In this document: piece by piece, positions 32,566 through 42,495 of the stretch
How the letters are laid out: each line of letters opens with the position of its first letter
How positions within the stretch are numbered: position 1 is the first letter of the stretch
Source: an uncultured Flavobacteriales bacterium
GTDB taxonomy: Bacteria > Bacteroidota > Bacteroidia > Flavobacteriales_D > Crocinitomicaceae
Direction of reading: 5' to 3'
NCBI GenBank assembly: GCA_903945495.1
Contig: CAJAVU010000004.1
Location: 1-64,000 of the forward strand
DNA: 64,000 bases
Notes under the pieces: generated by a model
What the model was told of the DNA's origin: nothing
Databases searched by the model: none
Seen by the model: only the letters and a program-made list of their open reading frames with translations
Position numbers and translations under genes: made by a program

Positions 32566-33284
32566 AGCGCACTGAATTGATCATGAGTGCGGAAAAAATG
32601 GAAAAGCTTCATAACGCACATGTATTAATTGTAGGCTTAGGTGGAATTGGCTCATTTGCTGCTGAATTCATCGCTAGAGCTGGTGTTGGCACTATGACAA
32701 TCATTGATGGTGACGTTTTCGATCCAACCAATAAAAATCGTCAGTTGACCGCTTTGGATTCAACAATTGGACGTAATAAAGCAGTTGTGCTTGGAGAACG
32801 TTTATTGGATATTAATCCGAATTTGAATTTAAATGTTGTTGAAGAATTTGTGATGCCGGAACGCGTTTGGGCCCTGTTAGCAGAATTCAAACCAGATTAC
32901 GTGATGGATTGTATTGACTCTGTTACTCCAAAAATTGAATGGATTGTTGCTTGCAAACGACTGAAGGTTAAAATCATTTCGCATTTCGGCGCTGGTGGGA
33001 AAATGGACCCAAGCCAAGTGCAAGTGGCGAGTTTAGAGAATTCCTACAATTGCAAATTGGCTGCACATGTTAAAAAACGTTTGCGCAAAAAAGAAATTGG
33101 GTTTAAATCTGTTCGTGCCGTTTTCTCTTCTGAAATACAACAAAAGTCTTCATTAAAAATGACGAATGGTGCCAATTTCAAACGCTCGTTTTACGGCACG
33201 GTTAGTTACATGCCAGCATTATTTGGGTTGGTTGGTGCAGCTGATGTTATTCGCTATTTAACAATGAACGATGATGATCGTTGA
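32550..33284 (+). CDS. tcdA: tRNA threonylcarbamoyladenosine dehydratase (TcdA, E1-like)
   Basis: The 244-residue product has an E1/ThiF-type nucleotide-binding fold: VLIVGLGGIGSFAAEFIARA, TIIDGDVFDPTNKNRQ and VMDCIDSVTPK. It lacks the zinc CxxC pairs of MoeB. The context and length fit TcdA (CsdL/YgdL), which cyclises t6A to ct6A at position 37 of tRNAs using ATP. It is encoded with a TatD-like hydrolase and is immediately convergent with the amidohydrolase gene (no gap). tsaD, which makes the t6A substrate, is at 53745. Confidence 0.9.
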   Translation: MDNWLERTELIMSAEKMEKLHNAHVLIVGLGGIGSFAAEFIARAGVGTMTIIDGDVFDPTNKNRQLTALDSTIGRNKAVVLGERLLDINPNLNLNVVEEFVMPERVWALLAEFKPDYVMDCIDSVTPKIEWIVACKRLKVKIISHFGAGGKMDPSQVQVASLENSYNCKLAAHVKKRLRKKEIGFKSVRAVFSSEIQQKSSLKMTNGANFKRSFYGTVSYMPALFGLVGAADVIRYLTMNDDDR

Positions 33285-34937
33285 TTAGTCAACTGAATAT
33301 ACTTTTTGACCTTTAATGAAGGTATAAGCAGCAAAATTAGCTCTGTATTCTGGTGCTGAATTTACTGGATTCACAAAAATCACAAAAGTTGCCTCTTTTC
33401 CTTTTTCAAGCGAACCCAGGCGCGCTTCATCAAAACTTGCGTAAGCTGCCCAAATCGTCATACCTTTCATGCATTCTTCGAACGTAAGCGCTTCATTCGG
33501 GTAAAATCCACCAGCAGGAAAGTTATCCGCATTTTTGCGTTGCACGGCTGCGTGAATTGTTCTAAACGGATCCGTTAATTCAATCGGGAAATCGGTTCCC
33601 AAGGCTAACATTCCACAGTGTTGTAGTAATGTTTTATATGCGTAAGCACCTTTCATGCGCTCTTTTCCAATTCGTGCTTCTGCCCAACGCTGATCAGAAA
33701 CAGCATGTGTTGGTTGAACCGAAGCAAAAACACCATAATCGCTGAACATCATAAAGTCTTTTGGATCCAACACTTGCGCGTGTTCAATTCTCCATCGATG
33801 GTCTTTGTTCACTTCAAAAATTCCTTTGTAAATATTCAACATGATGTTACTTGTTGAATCGCCAATTGAATGCGTGTTCATTTGATATCCCGTCAATTCA
33901 CAAATTGTTGCAATGCGTTTCATATCTTTTATTGGCGTTAGCAAGGCTCCAAAATGGTTGTGACTATCCGAATACGGTTTTTTCAAAAAAGCACCTCGTG
34001 AACCTAATGATCCATCACCCATGACTTTAAAACTTCGAATAGATAAGTTTTTATACGTGTAAATACCATTTTTTCGTGCGAATGCAATGTTCTTTTCAGA
34101 AGGCGTCAGCATGGCATAGGTATTCAATGTAAATTGATGATGATCGATCAATTTCTTGAATAAGCCGATTTCCTCAAATTCTACACCTGCTTCATGCACA
34201 CCAGTAATTCCATACTGAAGCAATTCATGTTGAACATCAAGCAATGAACCGATAAGCTCGCGCTCAGAATACGTTGGAATCAATTTGAAAACACCTAACA
34301 TGGCATTGTCGGTAATCATTCCAGTACACTTGCCATCTTTAACAAAAACTTCTCCTCCTTCAATTATCGTATGTTCATCAATTCCTGCTTTTTTCAACAA
34401 GGCGTCGTTCGCCAATAAAGCATGTCCATCAATTCGCATTAAACACACGGGAATCGTTGGGAACAATTTGTTCAATTGCTCATTTGTTGGGAATTCCGTG
34501 TTCACCCATAAAGATTGGTCCCATCCTGCACCAACAATAAACGTTCGATTGGTTTTACTTTGGTATTTTTCTAAGCGAACAAGCACCTCATCGAAGGACT
34601 TTGAACCAACTAAATCAGCATTTAATCGTTGTCTTGCATACATCAACATATGGCCATGCGCATCTGTCAATCCCGGATAAACATCTTTTCCTCCAGCATC
34701 AATTTCTTCATCAGCCGTGTATTTATTCAAAATTTGTCGCTCTGGTCCAAGTTCCACAATTTCACCATCCTTGATTGCAATTGCTTCATGAACTTCACCT
34801 TTCTCATTCATCGTATAAATTTGAGCGTTGTGAATGATCAAATCAACAGATTTACCTTTGAAACAAGCTGTTAGCGTAAACGAAAAACCAACTAACAAAG
34901 TATAATAAAACCCTCTCGTAACTTTCTTCAAATTCAT
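33285..34937 (-). CDS. YtcJ-like amidohydrolase lipoprotein
   Basis: The 550-residue protein opens with a lipoprotein signal (LLVGFSFTLTAC, Cys at about residue 25). The body belongs to the amidohydrolase family 3 (YtcJ type): DAHGHMLMYARQ near residue 90, GAGWDQSLW, HSIGDST, RIEHAQVLDPKDF and LGTDFPIE supply metal and catalytic residues. Such enzymes hydrolyse amide or cyclic C-N bonds; the substrate here is unknown. The lipobox suggests a periplasmic location. Confidence 0.9.
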   Translation of the reverse strand: MNLKKVTRGFYYTLLVGFSFTLTACFKGKSVDLIIHNAQIYTMNEKGEVHEAIAIKDGEIVELGPERQILNKYTADEEIDAGGKDVYPGLTDAHGHMLMYARQRLNADLVGSKSFDEVLVRLEKYQSKTNRTFIVGAGWDQSLWVNTEFPTNEQLNKLFPTIPVCLMRIDGHALLANDALLKKAGIDEHTIIEGGEVFVKDGKCTGMITDNAMLGVFKLIPTYSERELIGSLLDVQHELLQYGITGVHEAGVEFEEIGLFKKLIDHHQFTLNTYAMLTPSEKNIAFARKNGIYTYKNLSIRSFKVMGDGSLGSRGAFLKKPYSDSHNHFGALLTPIKDMKRIATICELTGYQMNTHSIGDSTSNIMLNIYKGIFEVNKDHRWRIEHAQVLDPKDFMMFSDYGVFASVQPTHAVSDQRWAEARIGKERMKGAYAYKTLLQHCGMLALGTDFPIELTDPFRTIHAAVQRKNADNFPAGGFYPNEALTFEECMKGMTIWAAYASFDEARLGSLEKGKEATFVIFVNPVNSAPEYRANFAAYTFIKGQKVYSVD

Positions 34938-35088
34938 GGAATAATTTTCATCAAAGATAGAGAATCATTCAAAACAGTAAGAACATCAACTACCTTATTT
35001 CGTTTGTTTTTAATCAGAAATAAATAGAACTTTAGAATGAATCATCTTATTCACCATTCGTTTCTAAAATTATCAAAGGGATTTTTAT

Positions 35089-35096
35089 TAAATTTG
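35089..35096 (+). promoter_or_regulatory. Promoter -7 element of the M1 peptidase gene
   Basis: TAAATTTG matches TAnnTTTG and lies 19 bases before the ATG at 35116, so the leader would be very short. No convincing -33 element is seen. Confidence 0.45.
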
Positions 35097-35115
35097 TGGA
35101 ACTGCAAAAAATATC

Positions 35116-37068
35116 ATGAAATCTCTCCATTTCTTATTTCTTTCGCTAATCGCATTTTTTGCGCTTACATCGTGTGAAGAAATTCAGCAAAAAAATGTTA
35201 GTCCAACCGAAATATTAGCAGACTCAACTTTTGATAATCATAGCTATTCGAACGTTCAACAAATAAGAACGAAGCATTTACATTTGGATATCGATGTGAA
35301 TTTCGATAACAAAACAATCTATGGTGTTGCGCGACATGAGATGGTCAACAATGGAACTGATACTGCTATTTTTGATATCAAAGGCTTGAAAATTCAAAAA
35401 ATCACGATCGGAAAAACCAAAGAAAAAGAAACAAGTTTCATGATTGGTCAGTGGGACAAAGATTCAATTCTGGGTCAACCGTTATTAGTGAAAGTGGATC
35501 GAACTACGAAATATGTAAACATCTATTACCAGACGACTGATGCAACTGAAGCGATTGATTGGTTAAGTCCAGAACTGACAGCCGGAAAAGAATTCCCTTA
35601 TATGTACACGCAAGGAGAAGCCATATTAACGCGTTCATGGATTCCTTTGCAAGATTCACCTGCGAATCGCATTACGTATTCAGCTAAAGTGAAAGTTCCG
35701 ACGGACTTGATGGCTGTGATGAGTGCTGAAAATCCGACAAAGAAAAATGATGAAGGGATTTATGAATTTCAAATGCGTCAACCAATTCCGTGTTATTTAA
35801 TTGCGATGGCGGTTGGGAATTTGACGTACCGAAAATTAGGTCCTTCATGTGGTGTTTATTCTGAACCTCAATTGATTTATCAGTGTGTCAACGAGTTTGG
35901 TGACTTGCCAAAAATGATTCGTGCGGCTGAAAAATTGTACGGTAAATATCAATGGGAACAATACGATTTAATCGTTCTTCCTTATTCTTTTCCTTTTGGT
36001 GGAATGGAAAATCCACGTTTAACGTTTGTTAATCCAACGCTTTTGGCCGGTGACCGCAGTCTTGTTTCTGTCGTAGCACATGAATTGGCGCATTCTTGGT
36101 CAGGAAACTTGGTGACAAATAGTTCATGGGATGATTTCTGGTTAAATGAAGGTTTTACGGTTTATTTTGAAAATCGCATCATGGAATCACTTTACGGAAA
36201 AGAGATTTCAGATATGCTTGCCTTAATCGAATTCCAAGAATTACAAGATGAAATTAAGGCTATTGAAGCTGGAGATTTCCCTGATGATACAAAACTTAAA
36301 TTGTCATTAGCTGGACGTAATCCAGATGATGGAATGACTGATATTGCTTACACAAAAGGTGCATTTTTCTTGAAAACGCTTGAACAAGAAGCGGGAAGAG
36401 AGAAGTTTGATGCCTTTTTGAATTCATATTTTAAAAAATATGCGTTTAAGACAATCAATACGGAAACCTTTATTGCTTATTTGAATTCTAAATTACTTGA
36501 ACCAAATGATTTAGAGTTCAATACAGACGAATGGATTTATGAAAAAGGCTTGCCTGAAAATTGCCTGAAGATTGTTTCTCCGCGTTTTGAGCAAATAAAA
36601 TTATTAGCGGATCGCTTTGCAGCTGGTGAAGACATTTTCAAGAAAGAAATCAAGTGGATCAAAGTTAAAGGACGTAAAAAGAAGAAAAAACAAATCAATC
36701 AATTGACGCGTGACAAATACATCGCGCAGGAATGGCAAATGTTTATTCGTCGACTTCCAAAGAAAATTGATCCAGCATTGATGCGCAACTTAGACAAACA
36801 TTTGAATTTTAAGAATTGGGGGAATGCAGAAATCATGAATGAATGGTACATTTTAGGTATCAATTCAGGTTATGAAGATATTCGACCAAATATGGAAAAA
36901 TTCTTATTAAAAGTTGGGCGAAGAAAATACATTGCACCAATTTATCAGGAATTGGCTAAAACTCCAGAAAACTTAAAATGGGCACGTGGCGTTTTCGAAA
37001 AAGCAAAAAACAATTACCATTTTATTTCGCGCAATACTGTTCAAGAATTGTTGTACAAGAAGAAGTAA
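35116..37068 (+). CDS. M1-family metallopeptidase (LTA4-hydrolase-like aminopeptidase), lipoprotein
   Basis: The 650-residue protein has a lipobox with Cys20 (FFALTSC). The M1 fold shows the exopeptidase motif GGMENP (in place of GAMEN) and the zinc motif HELAH (His322, Glu323, His326) with Glu345 in FWLNEGF, the HEXXH-X18-E pattern. A C-terminal helical domain (WQMFIRRLPKKIDPALMRN) resembles leukotriene A4 hydrolase. It removes N-terminal residues from peptides, probably in the periplasm, and may feed the two POT transporters encoded nearby (inference). It is transcribed alone. Confidence 0.94.
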   Translation: MKSLHFLFLSLIAFFALTSCEEIQQKNVSPTEILADSTFDNHSYSNVQQIRTKHLHLDIDVNFDNKTIYGVARHEMVNNGTDTAIFDIKGLKIQKITIGKTKEKETSFMIGQWDKDSILGQPLLVKVDRTTKYVNIYYQTTDATEAIDWLSPELTAGKEFPYMYTQGEAILTRSWIPLQDSPANRITYSAKVKVPTDLMAVMSAENPTKKNDEGIYEFQMRQPIPCYLIAMAVGNLTYRKLGPSCGVYSEPQLIYQCVNEFGDLPKMIRAAEKLYGKYQWEQYDLIVLPYSFPFGGMENPRLTFVNPTLLAGDRSLVSVVAHELAHSWSGNLVTNSSWDDFWLNEGFTVYFENRIMESLYGKEISDMLALIEFQELQDEIKAIEAGDFPDDTKLKLSLAGRNPDDGMTDIAYTKGAFFLKTLEQEAGREKFDAFLNSYFKKYAFKTINTETFIAYLNSKLLEPNDLEFNTDEWIYEKGLPENCLKIVSPRFEQIKLLADRFAAGEDIFKKEIKWIKVKGRKKKKKQINQLTRDKYIAQEWQMFIRRLPKKIDPALMRNLDKHLNFKNWGNAEIMNEWYILGINSGYEDIRPNMEKFLLKVGRRKYIAPIYQELAKTPENLKWARGVFEKAKNNYHFISRNTVQELLYKKK

Positions 37069-37088
37069 TTGACAGGATTAAGAATGTT

Positions 37089-37430
37089 TCATCGAATTAC
37101 ATTCAAGTAACCATTCAACTTAAATTTCTGAGTTTCGCAAAAAGCACCGCTTAACATCCATAAATAAGTTCCATCATTTACTTCGGAACTATTAAATTCA
37201 CGCTGTTTGTCTGTGCTATGAAATACACGCTCTCCCCAACGGTTATAAATTGATAATTCAAATTCGCTTATTTCACAATTGCTGACAATTTTTAAGAATT
37301 CACAGCCAAATTGATCACAATCAGGAGTTAATGTGTTGGGTACAAAAATCTCACAGGAATCACAGTCTTGCCCAAATGAATAAAGCGAAAATTGCAAACA
37401 GAAAAAGACAATATAAACATTGATTTTCAT
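37089..37430 (-). CDS. Small secreted protein consisting almost only of a T9SS type B sorting domain
   Basis: The 113-residue protein has a signal peptide (about residues 1-20, LYSFGQ) followed by NTLTPDCDQFGCEFLKIV, LSIYNRWGERVFHST and GTYLWMLSGAF...LNGYLNVIR. These are hallmarks of the gliding-motility-associated (CHU_C/type B) C-terminal domain, which normally follows a large cargo protein. Here nearly no cargo precedes it. It could be a T9SS-exported mini-protein, a decoy or an evolutionary remnant. It is convergent with the M1 peptidase gene. Confidence 0.85.
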   Translation of the reverse strand: MKINVYIVFFCLQFSLYSFGQDCDSCEIFVPNTLTPDCDQFGCEFLKIVSNCEISEFELSIYNRWGERVFHSTDKQREFNSSEVNDGTYLWMLSGAFCETQKFKLNGYLNVIR

Positions 37431-37525
37431 TCTTTTTTAACGTTAACATAAGTACAAGGTTGCCAAAATTGAACATTAAGAACAACTAAAAACTTTTTTT
37501 TACGTTTTGTTCTCAGAACAAGGAG

Positions 37526-38506
37526 ATGGGAATATCAATTAAAGAGCCATGCCACGAAGATTGGGCAAAAATGACTGCTACCGAAAAAGGAGCCTTTTGT
37601 CAAAAGTGCGCCCTTGAAGTAACTGATTTCACAAATAAAACTTCTCTTGAAATTAAACAATTACTCGTTCAAGAATTTGCTCAGAATGATCGAACGTGCG
37701 CGCGAATCACCAACTTTCAATTAGATCAGCTCAATGATGAATTCTTTAATTGGAAAAACGAACGCGTCAACTTTCGTGCAGTTTGGATTTTTTCATTGGT
37801 TGCCGTTTTTGGCTTATCGCTTTTCTCTTGCCAAAACACCTTGTCAAAGGAAATGATTTCACAGTTAAATGCTGAAACGACAGCACTATTAAACCGCGAC
37901 ACAATTGAAATAAATTTACCACTTGTAGATTCTACGTTAACGCTTTCTGATTCGAGTTTAATTCAACCAAATGCTCCAATCTATTTTAAACTACCAGTTG
38001 GAGAAATCGTCACGTTTATGGGAGTTACGCCGTATTATGAAATTTATCAACCTTGGATAACGTGCACTGTAAGTTTGGGAAACATTGCCATTTCTGGAAG
38101 TGTCACAGCAGATACGAGCATAACACAATTTTTAAAAACAACTGCTTTTACCCCAGGCCTTCCACAAATTTCTGATTTAAAACCTTTTGCTCCAGTTCCT
38201 CCTTCCCAACAAACATCAAATAGAATTGAAGGTGTCGTTGGAGCAGGTGAAAAGAAATTTGATGCTTTTATTTCTCCAAATCCAGTTTCAGATGAAAGTC
38301 GTGTGTTCATTCACGCAAAAGAGTCACTATTCCTCTTTGTTGATTTATTCCAAGAAAATGAAACTTCAGCTTTACGCTCGGGATCGATTGAGTTAGCTGA
38401 AGGAAATTATCAATTGGATCTTAAACTTTACAATCTTCCATCTGGAAATTATCAGCTGAACCTTCAAGCATCGTATCAACTTTCTGTTCTCGATTTTACT
38501 GTATAA
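37526..38506 (+). CDS. Membrane protein with N-terminal four-cysteine motif and Por-like C-terminal domain
   Basis: The 326-residue protein starts MGISIKEPCHEDWAKM and has cysteines at 9, 25, 28 and 58 (GAFCQKCALEVTDFT), a possible small zinc site in the cytoplasm. One membrane helix follows (about 84-102), then a long periplasmic part. A C-terminal stretch (DAFISPNPVSDES ... LYNLPSGNYQLNLQ) resembles a T9SS type A sorting domain. The combination of a cytoplasmic Cys motif with an outward tail is unusual. I recall a similar Cys-motif N-terminus in other Bacteroidota proteins. Function unknown. AAGGAG close to the ATG is a rare Shine-Dalgarno-like sequence for this genome. Confidence 0.65.
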   Translation: MGISIKEPCHEDWAKMTATEKGAFCQKCALEVTDFTNKTSLEIKQLLVQEFAQNDRTCARITNFQLDQLNDEFFNWKNERVNFRAVWIFSLVAVFGLSLFSCQNTLSKEMISQLNAETTALLNRDTIEINLPLVDSTLTLSDSSLIQPNAPIYFKLPVGEIVTFMGVTPYYEIYQPWITCTVSLGNIAISGSVTADTSITQFLKTTAFTPGLPQISDLKPFAPVPPSQQTSNRIEGVVGAGEKKFDAFISPNPVSDESRVFIHAKESLFLFVDLFQENETSALRSGSIELAEGNYQLDLKLYNLPSGNYQLNLQASYQLSVLDFTV

Positions 38507-38509
38507 AAA

Positions 38510-38533
38510 AATCCCTCCATTGCTGAAGGGATT
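38510..38533. terminator. Bidirectional terminator between 37526-38506 and valS
   Basis: AATCCCT (38510-38516) / AGGGATT (38527-38533) forms a 7-base stem with a 10-base loop. It is preceded by an A run, and it sits between two convergent genes. Confidence 0.7.
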
Positions 38534-38557
38534 CATCTATTTAAAAAGTCAATTATC

Positions 38558-41185
38558 TTATTTCAACGAAGCTAATTTATCTTCTAACACAGCAATTGTG
38601 CTCAAGGCATCTGCTTCTTTTTTACGTTCTATCGTAACAACTTGCTCTGGCGCTCCTGCCATGAACTTTTCATTTTGCAATTTCTTTTGAACGCTTTGCA
38701 AGAATCCTCTCGTATAATCCAATTCTTCGTTGATTTTTTTCTTCTCAGCTTCGATATCGATTGTGTCACCAAAAGGAATGTAATATTCATTTGAATTTAC
38801 TAAGAATGAATTTGCATTTCCAACTTTCTCAGTAACGTATTCCAATTGCGTCAAATTCCCCATTTTCACAAGAACCGCATCAAAAGAGCTATCAATATCA
38901 GCGTTTTTCTTGATGAATAAATCCATTTTCACCTTGTTCGCAATGTTGTTTTGCTTACGCACGTTACGAATATTGGTAATTACCTCCTCCGCTTTCGAGA
39001 ATGACGTTAAAACACTTTCATCGATTGTTTCTATTGCCGGCCAAGCTGCAATAATGATATCATCACCTTCTTGACGCTCACGAATCAAATGCCAAAGTTC
39101 CTCAGCAATGAATGGTGTAAACGGTTGAATCAATTTCAAGATTTTTTCAAAGAAATCTTTTGTCGCTTCTAATGTTGCTGAGTCAATTGGTTGCTCGTAA
39201 CCTGGTTTAATCATTTCTAAGTACCAAGAACAGAAATCATCCCAAACCAACTTATACAAAGTCATCAAGGCTTCAGAAATTCTGAATTTATCGAACAAGT
39301 CATTGATTTCAGCTAATTCTTTGTTGAATTTCGCATTGAACCATTCAATTGCTTTTGCAGACGATTTCGGTTGTTCAATTTCACGTACTTCCCAAGCACT
39401 CACCAAACGGTAAGCGTTCCAGATTTTATTGGTAAAGTTTCTTCCTTGCTCACATTGTGAACTATCGAATGGCAAATCATTTCCAGCAGGTGATGAAATC
39501 AAAATTCCCATACGAACTCCATCAGCACCATATTGCTCGATCAATTCAATTGGATCAGGTGAATTCCCTAATGATTTAGACATTTTACGGCCCAATTTAT
39601 CACGAACAATTCCAGTGTAATATACATTTTTGAACGGTAAATCGCCCATGTATTCATATCCAGCAATGATCATTCTTGCAACCCAGAAGAACATAATTTC
39701 AGGAGCAGTTACTAAATCGTTTGTTGGGTAATAATACTTAATCTCTTCATTTCCTGGTTTTGTTAAACCATCAAATACAGAAATTGGCCATAACCAACTC
39801 GAGAACCAAGTATCCAGTACATCTTCATCTTGTTTCAAATCAGCTGCTGAAATAGTTCTTCCCGCTTTAGCAGTCGCTAATTCAATGGCTTCTTCAATTG
39901 TTTTTGCCACAACATATTCTTCCGAACCAGCACCGTAGTACCAAGCAGGAATTTGATGTCCCCACCACAACTGACGCGAAATACACCAATCTTTGATGTT
40001 TTCCATCCAATGCTTGTAGGTATTTTTGAACTTTTCTGGATGGAATTTGATGTTTCCATTCATTACATTATCCAACGCTGGAGCTGACAATTCTTTCATA
40101 TCAACAAACCATTGAAGCGATAATTTAGGTTCAATTACAGCATTTGTACGTTCAGAAAAACCAATTTTATTAATGTGATCCTCTGTTTTTACTAAATAAC
40201 CTTTATCGTATAATTCTTTTTCAATTGCTTTACGTACTTCAAAACGATCCATTCCTACATAGTGCATTCCATGGTCGTTCAATGTTCCGTTATCATTGAA
40301 AATATCGATTGTTTCTAGATTGTGTTTCTTTCCTAAATCGTAGTCATTTGTATCGTGTGCTGGTGTAACCTTCAAACATCCCGTACCAAATTCCATATCA
40401 ACATAGTCATCTTGAATAATTGGAATTGTGCGATTTGCGATAGGAACAATTGCTTGTTTTCCATGCAAATGCTTGAAACGCTCATCATTTGGATTGATAC
40501 ATATAGCAGAATCACCCAAAATTGTTTCTGGACGTGTTGTTGCGATTGTTAACCATTGATCTTCACTTCCAGCGATTTTATAGCGAACATAAAACAACTT
40601 AGAATTCACTTCTTTGTGCAATACTTCTTCATCCGAAAGTGCAGTTAATGCTTCTGGATCCCAGTTCACCATTCGCACTCCGCGGTAAATCTTTCCTTTT
40701 TTGTATAAATCAATGAACACATCAAGAACTGATTCAGAATAAGCTGGATCCATTGTGAAATTCGTACGTTCCCAATCACAAGAAGCGCCTAACTTTTTCA
40801 ATTGCTCAAGAATAATTCCTCCATGCTTGTCTTTCCATTCGAACGCATGTTTTAAGAATTCTTCACGTGTTAAATCCGATTTTTTAATTCCTTCTTGACG
40901 TAATTTTTGAACAACTTTTGCTTCTGTTGCGATAGATGCGTGATCCGTTCCAGGTACCCAACATGCATTTTTACCCAACATACGTGCACGACGAACTAAA
41001 ACATCTTGAATCGTATTGTTCAACATGTGTCCCATGTGCAAAACCCCAGTAACATTTGGAGGTGGAATGACGACCGTATACGCTTCACGGTTATCAGGTT
41101 CTGAATGAAAATATCCTTTATTCATCCAATGTGCATACCATTTCTCCTCTGCCTTTAGCGGCTCATACGTTTTTGGGGTCTCCAT
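38558..41185 (-). CDS. valS: Valine-tRNA ligase
   Basis: The 875-residue class Ia synthetase has the HIGH-type motif in [16 protein letters not shown], the editing domain ([10 protein letters not shown]), the KMSKS motif ([14 protein letters not shown]) and a C-terminal coiled-coil arm ([16 protein letters not shown]). Length and motif order are those of ValRS. It charges tRNA-Val. It is transcribed alone from a promoter at about 41205. Confidence 0.98.
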   Translation of the reverse strand: METPKTYEPLKAEEKWYAHWMNKGYFHSEPDNREAYTVVIPPPNVTGVLHMGHMLNNTIQDVLVRRARMLGKNACWVPGTDHASIATEAKVVQKLRQEGIKKSDLTREEFLKHAFEWKDKHGGIILEQLKKLGASCDWERTNFTMDPAYSESVLDVFIDLYKKGKIYRGVRMVNWDPEALTALSDEEVLHKEVNSKLFYVRYKIAGSEDQWLTIATTRPETILGDSAICINPNDERFKHLHGKQAIVPIANRTIPIIQDDYVDMEFGTGCLKVTPAHDTNDYDLGKKHNLETIDIFNDNGTLNDHGMHYVGMDRFEVRKAIEKELYDKGYLVKTEDHINKIGFSERTNAVIEPKLSLQWFVDMKELSAPALDNVMNGNIKFHPEKFKNTYKHWMENIKDWCISRQLWWGHQIPAWYYGAGSEEYVVAKTIEEAIELATAKAGRTISAADLKQDEDVLDTWFSSWLWPISVFDGLTKPGNEEIKYYYPTNDLVTAPEIMFFWVARMIIAGYEYMGDLPFKNVYYTGIVRDKLGRKMSKSLGNSPDPIELIEQYGADGVRMGILISSPAGNDLPFDSSQCEQGRNFTNKIWNAYRLVSAWEVREIEQPKSSAKAIEWFNAKFNKELAEINDLFDKFRISEALMTLYKLVWDDFCSWYLEMIKPGYEQPIDSATLEATKDFFEKILKLIQPFTPFIAEELWHLIRERQEGDDIIIAAWPAIETIDESVLTSFSKAEEVITNIRNVRKQNNIANKVKMDLFIKKNADIDSSFDAVLVKMGNLTQLEYVTEKVGNANSFLVNSNEYYIPFGDTIDIEAEKKKINEELDYTRGFLQSVQKKLQNEKFMAGAPEQVVTIERKKEADALSTIAVLEDKLASLK

Positions 41186-41204
41186 TTGTCATTAAATTTG
41201 GGGG

Positions 41205-41212
41205 CAAAGATA
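41205..41212 (-). promoter_or_regulatory. valS promoter (-7 element)
   Basis: Read on the minus strand TATCTTTG, followed by CCCCC, is a good TAnnTTTG match 19 bases before the valS ATG. No clear -33 is found. The remainder of the 345-base interval between valS and the porP-like gene (41186-41530) holds only the porP-side terminator; nothing else is recognised. Confidence 0.6.
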
Positions 41213-41432
41213 CGAAAGTTTGGCGACTCCGAATTGTAGAAAACTAAAATTCGATTGCTTCTTTCACTTCGTACTTGCTCTTTAAGATTTAACTTAAATT
41301 GAGTGATGCTTCTCATTCTCTTTTGTGCGCTTAGTGGGTAATATAAATTCATCCTCCGCGAATTCTAAATGTGGTTGTGACAAATTTTGCGACTCTGCTC
41401 AGAATAGTCTGAACTATTGGCGTTAAATGTAA

Positions 41433-41462
41433 AAAGGTTTATCCTTTACAGAATAAACCTTT
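41433..41462 (-). terminator. Terminator of the sigma/anti-sigma-PorP operon
   Basis: AAAGGTTTAT / ATAAACCTTT forms a perfect 10-base stem with a 10-base loop. On the minus strand it is followed by a short U stretch, 69 bases after the porP-like stop. Confidence 0.75.
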
Positions 41463-41530
41463 CAACAAACATAAAAGACCACTCTATTCAACCAAGAAAA
41501 AATGAGTGGGTATTGTTTTGAATTTCTTTG

Positions 41531-42490
41531 TTAGAACGAAGGACAAGAAATAGTTCTGAATGAAGCTGGTTTTGATTTACAGTTCAAATTAATTCCTAAT
41601 GAAACTTCATGTGAACCACCCGATACACCGTTGTTCAATTTAGAAACTGTAACATCATAACTATAACCTAATTTAAACTTCCCTGTATTGATACCCAGTG
41701 TTAAAATAAATGCATCTCTATTTCTATACCAAGCACCAAAATTGAAAGATCCATATTTGATATACGTTCCAATATTCAACTCTTGAAAACCATTTTGATA
41801 TTGGTAGATAATATTTGGCATAATGGATGTTGAATTTGCATATTTACTTTTTTGACCTAATGGAATTTCCGCTCCAATATGTCCTGTAATTCTCCAAGGC
41901 AATTTCGATTCACCAATAATCATTGATTCATTTGGACGATTCAAATGATGAACTGCTCCTCCTGCAAAAAAGTTCTTATTGAAAATCACCATTCCTGCCG
42001 ATGCATCGAAGAAACCGCGAGATCCACCGCGCGGAACATCACCTGTTGAGTAGATAAAACCTCTTCGTGGATCAATCATATCTCCAAAAGTCAATTTATC
42101 CCAATCTAAAAACTTTTGGTACCATGCTGCTCTTGCTCCGAACAACATTTTCCATTTACGATTTAAGGTTAAATGATACGAATAGATTAATCCAAGCATG
42201 GATGTATTGATTGTTCCTTGCCCTTGTTGATCATGCGTCGCTAAAACACCAAATCCTCCAGAAATATTCTTAAAATATTGATCGTAGGAAGCACTGTATG
42301 TCACATAATTTCCTGACAACTGTGGCCATTCATTTCTGTAATTCACTCCAAATCGTGGACAGCCATTAGAACCCGCCATCGCTGGATTCAAATACAGTGG
42401 ATTTGCATAAAATTGTGTAAATGCAGGGTCTTGCGCATTCGCGTTAAACAAAACAACTACACAAGAAAATAGTACAATTAACTTTTTCAT
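41531..42490 (-). CDS. PorP/SprF-family type IX secretion outer-membrane protein
   Basis: With the ATG at 42490 the 319-residue product starts with a signal peptide (MKKLIVLFSCVVVLFNANAQ) and then DPAFTQFYANPLYLNPAMAG, the PorP/SprF signature. The remainder is a predicted beta-barrel ending NPxxG-like and aromatic-rich strands. SprF-like proteins assist export of adhesins and PorP takes part in T9SS function at the outer membrane (established knowledge). It is the last gene of a three-gene operon with a sigma factor and an anti-sigma-PorP fusion, 5 bases downstream of the fusion gene. Confidence 0.93.
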   Translation of the reverse strand: MKKLIVLFSCVVVLFNANAQDPAFTQFYANPLYLNPAMAGSNGCPRFGVNYRNEWPQLSGNYVTYSASYDQYFKNISGGFGVLATHDQQGQGTINTSMLGLIYSYHLTLNRKWKMLFGARAAWYQKFLDWDKLTFGDMIDPRRGFIYSTGDVPRGGSRGFFDASAGMVIFNKNFFAGGAVHHLNRPNESMIIGESKLPWRITGHIGAEIPLGQKSKYANSTSIMPNIIYQYQNGFQELNIGTYIKYGSFNFGAWYRNRDAFILTLGINTGKFKLGYSYDVTVSKLNNGVSGGSHEVSLGINLNCKSKPASFRTISCPSF

Positions 42491-42495
42491 AATTC

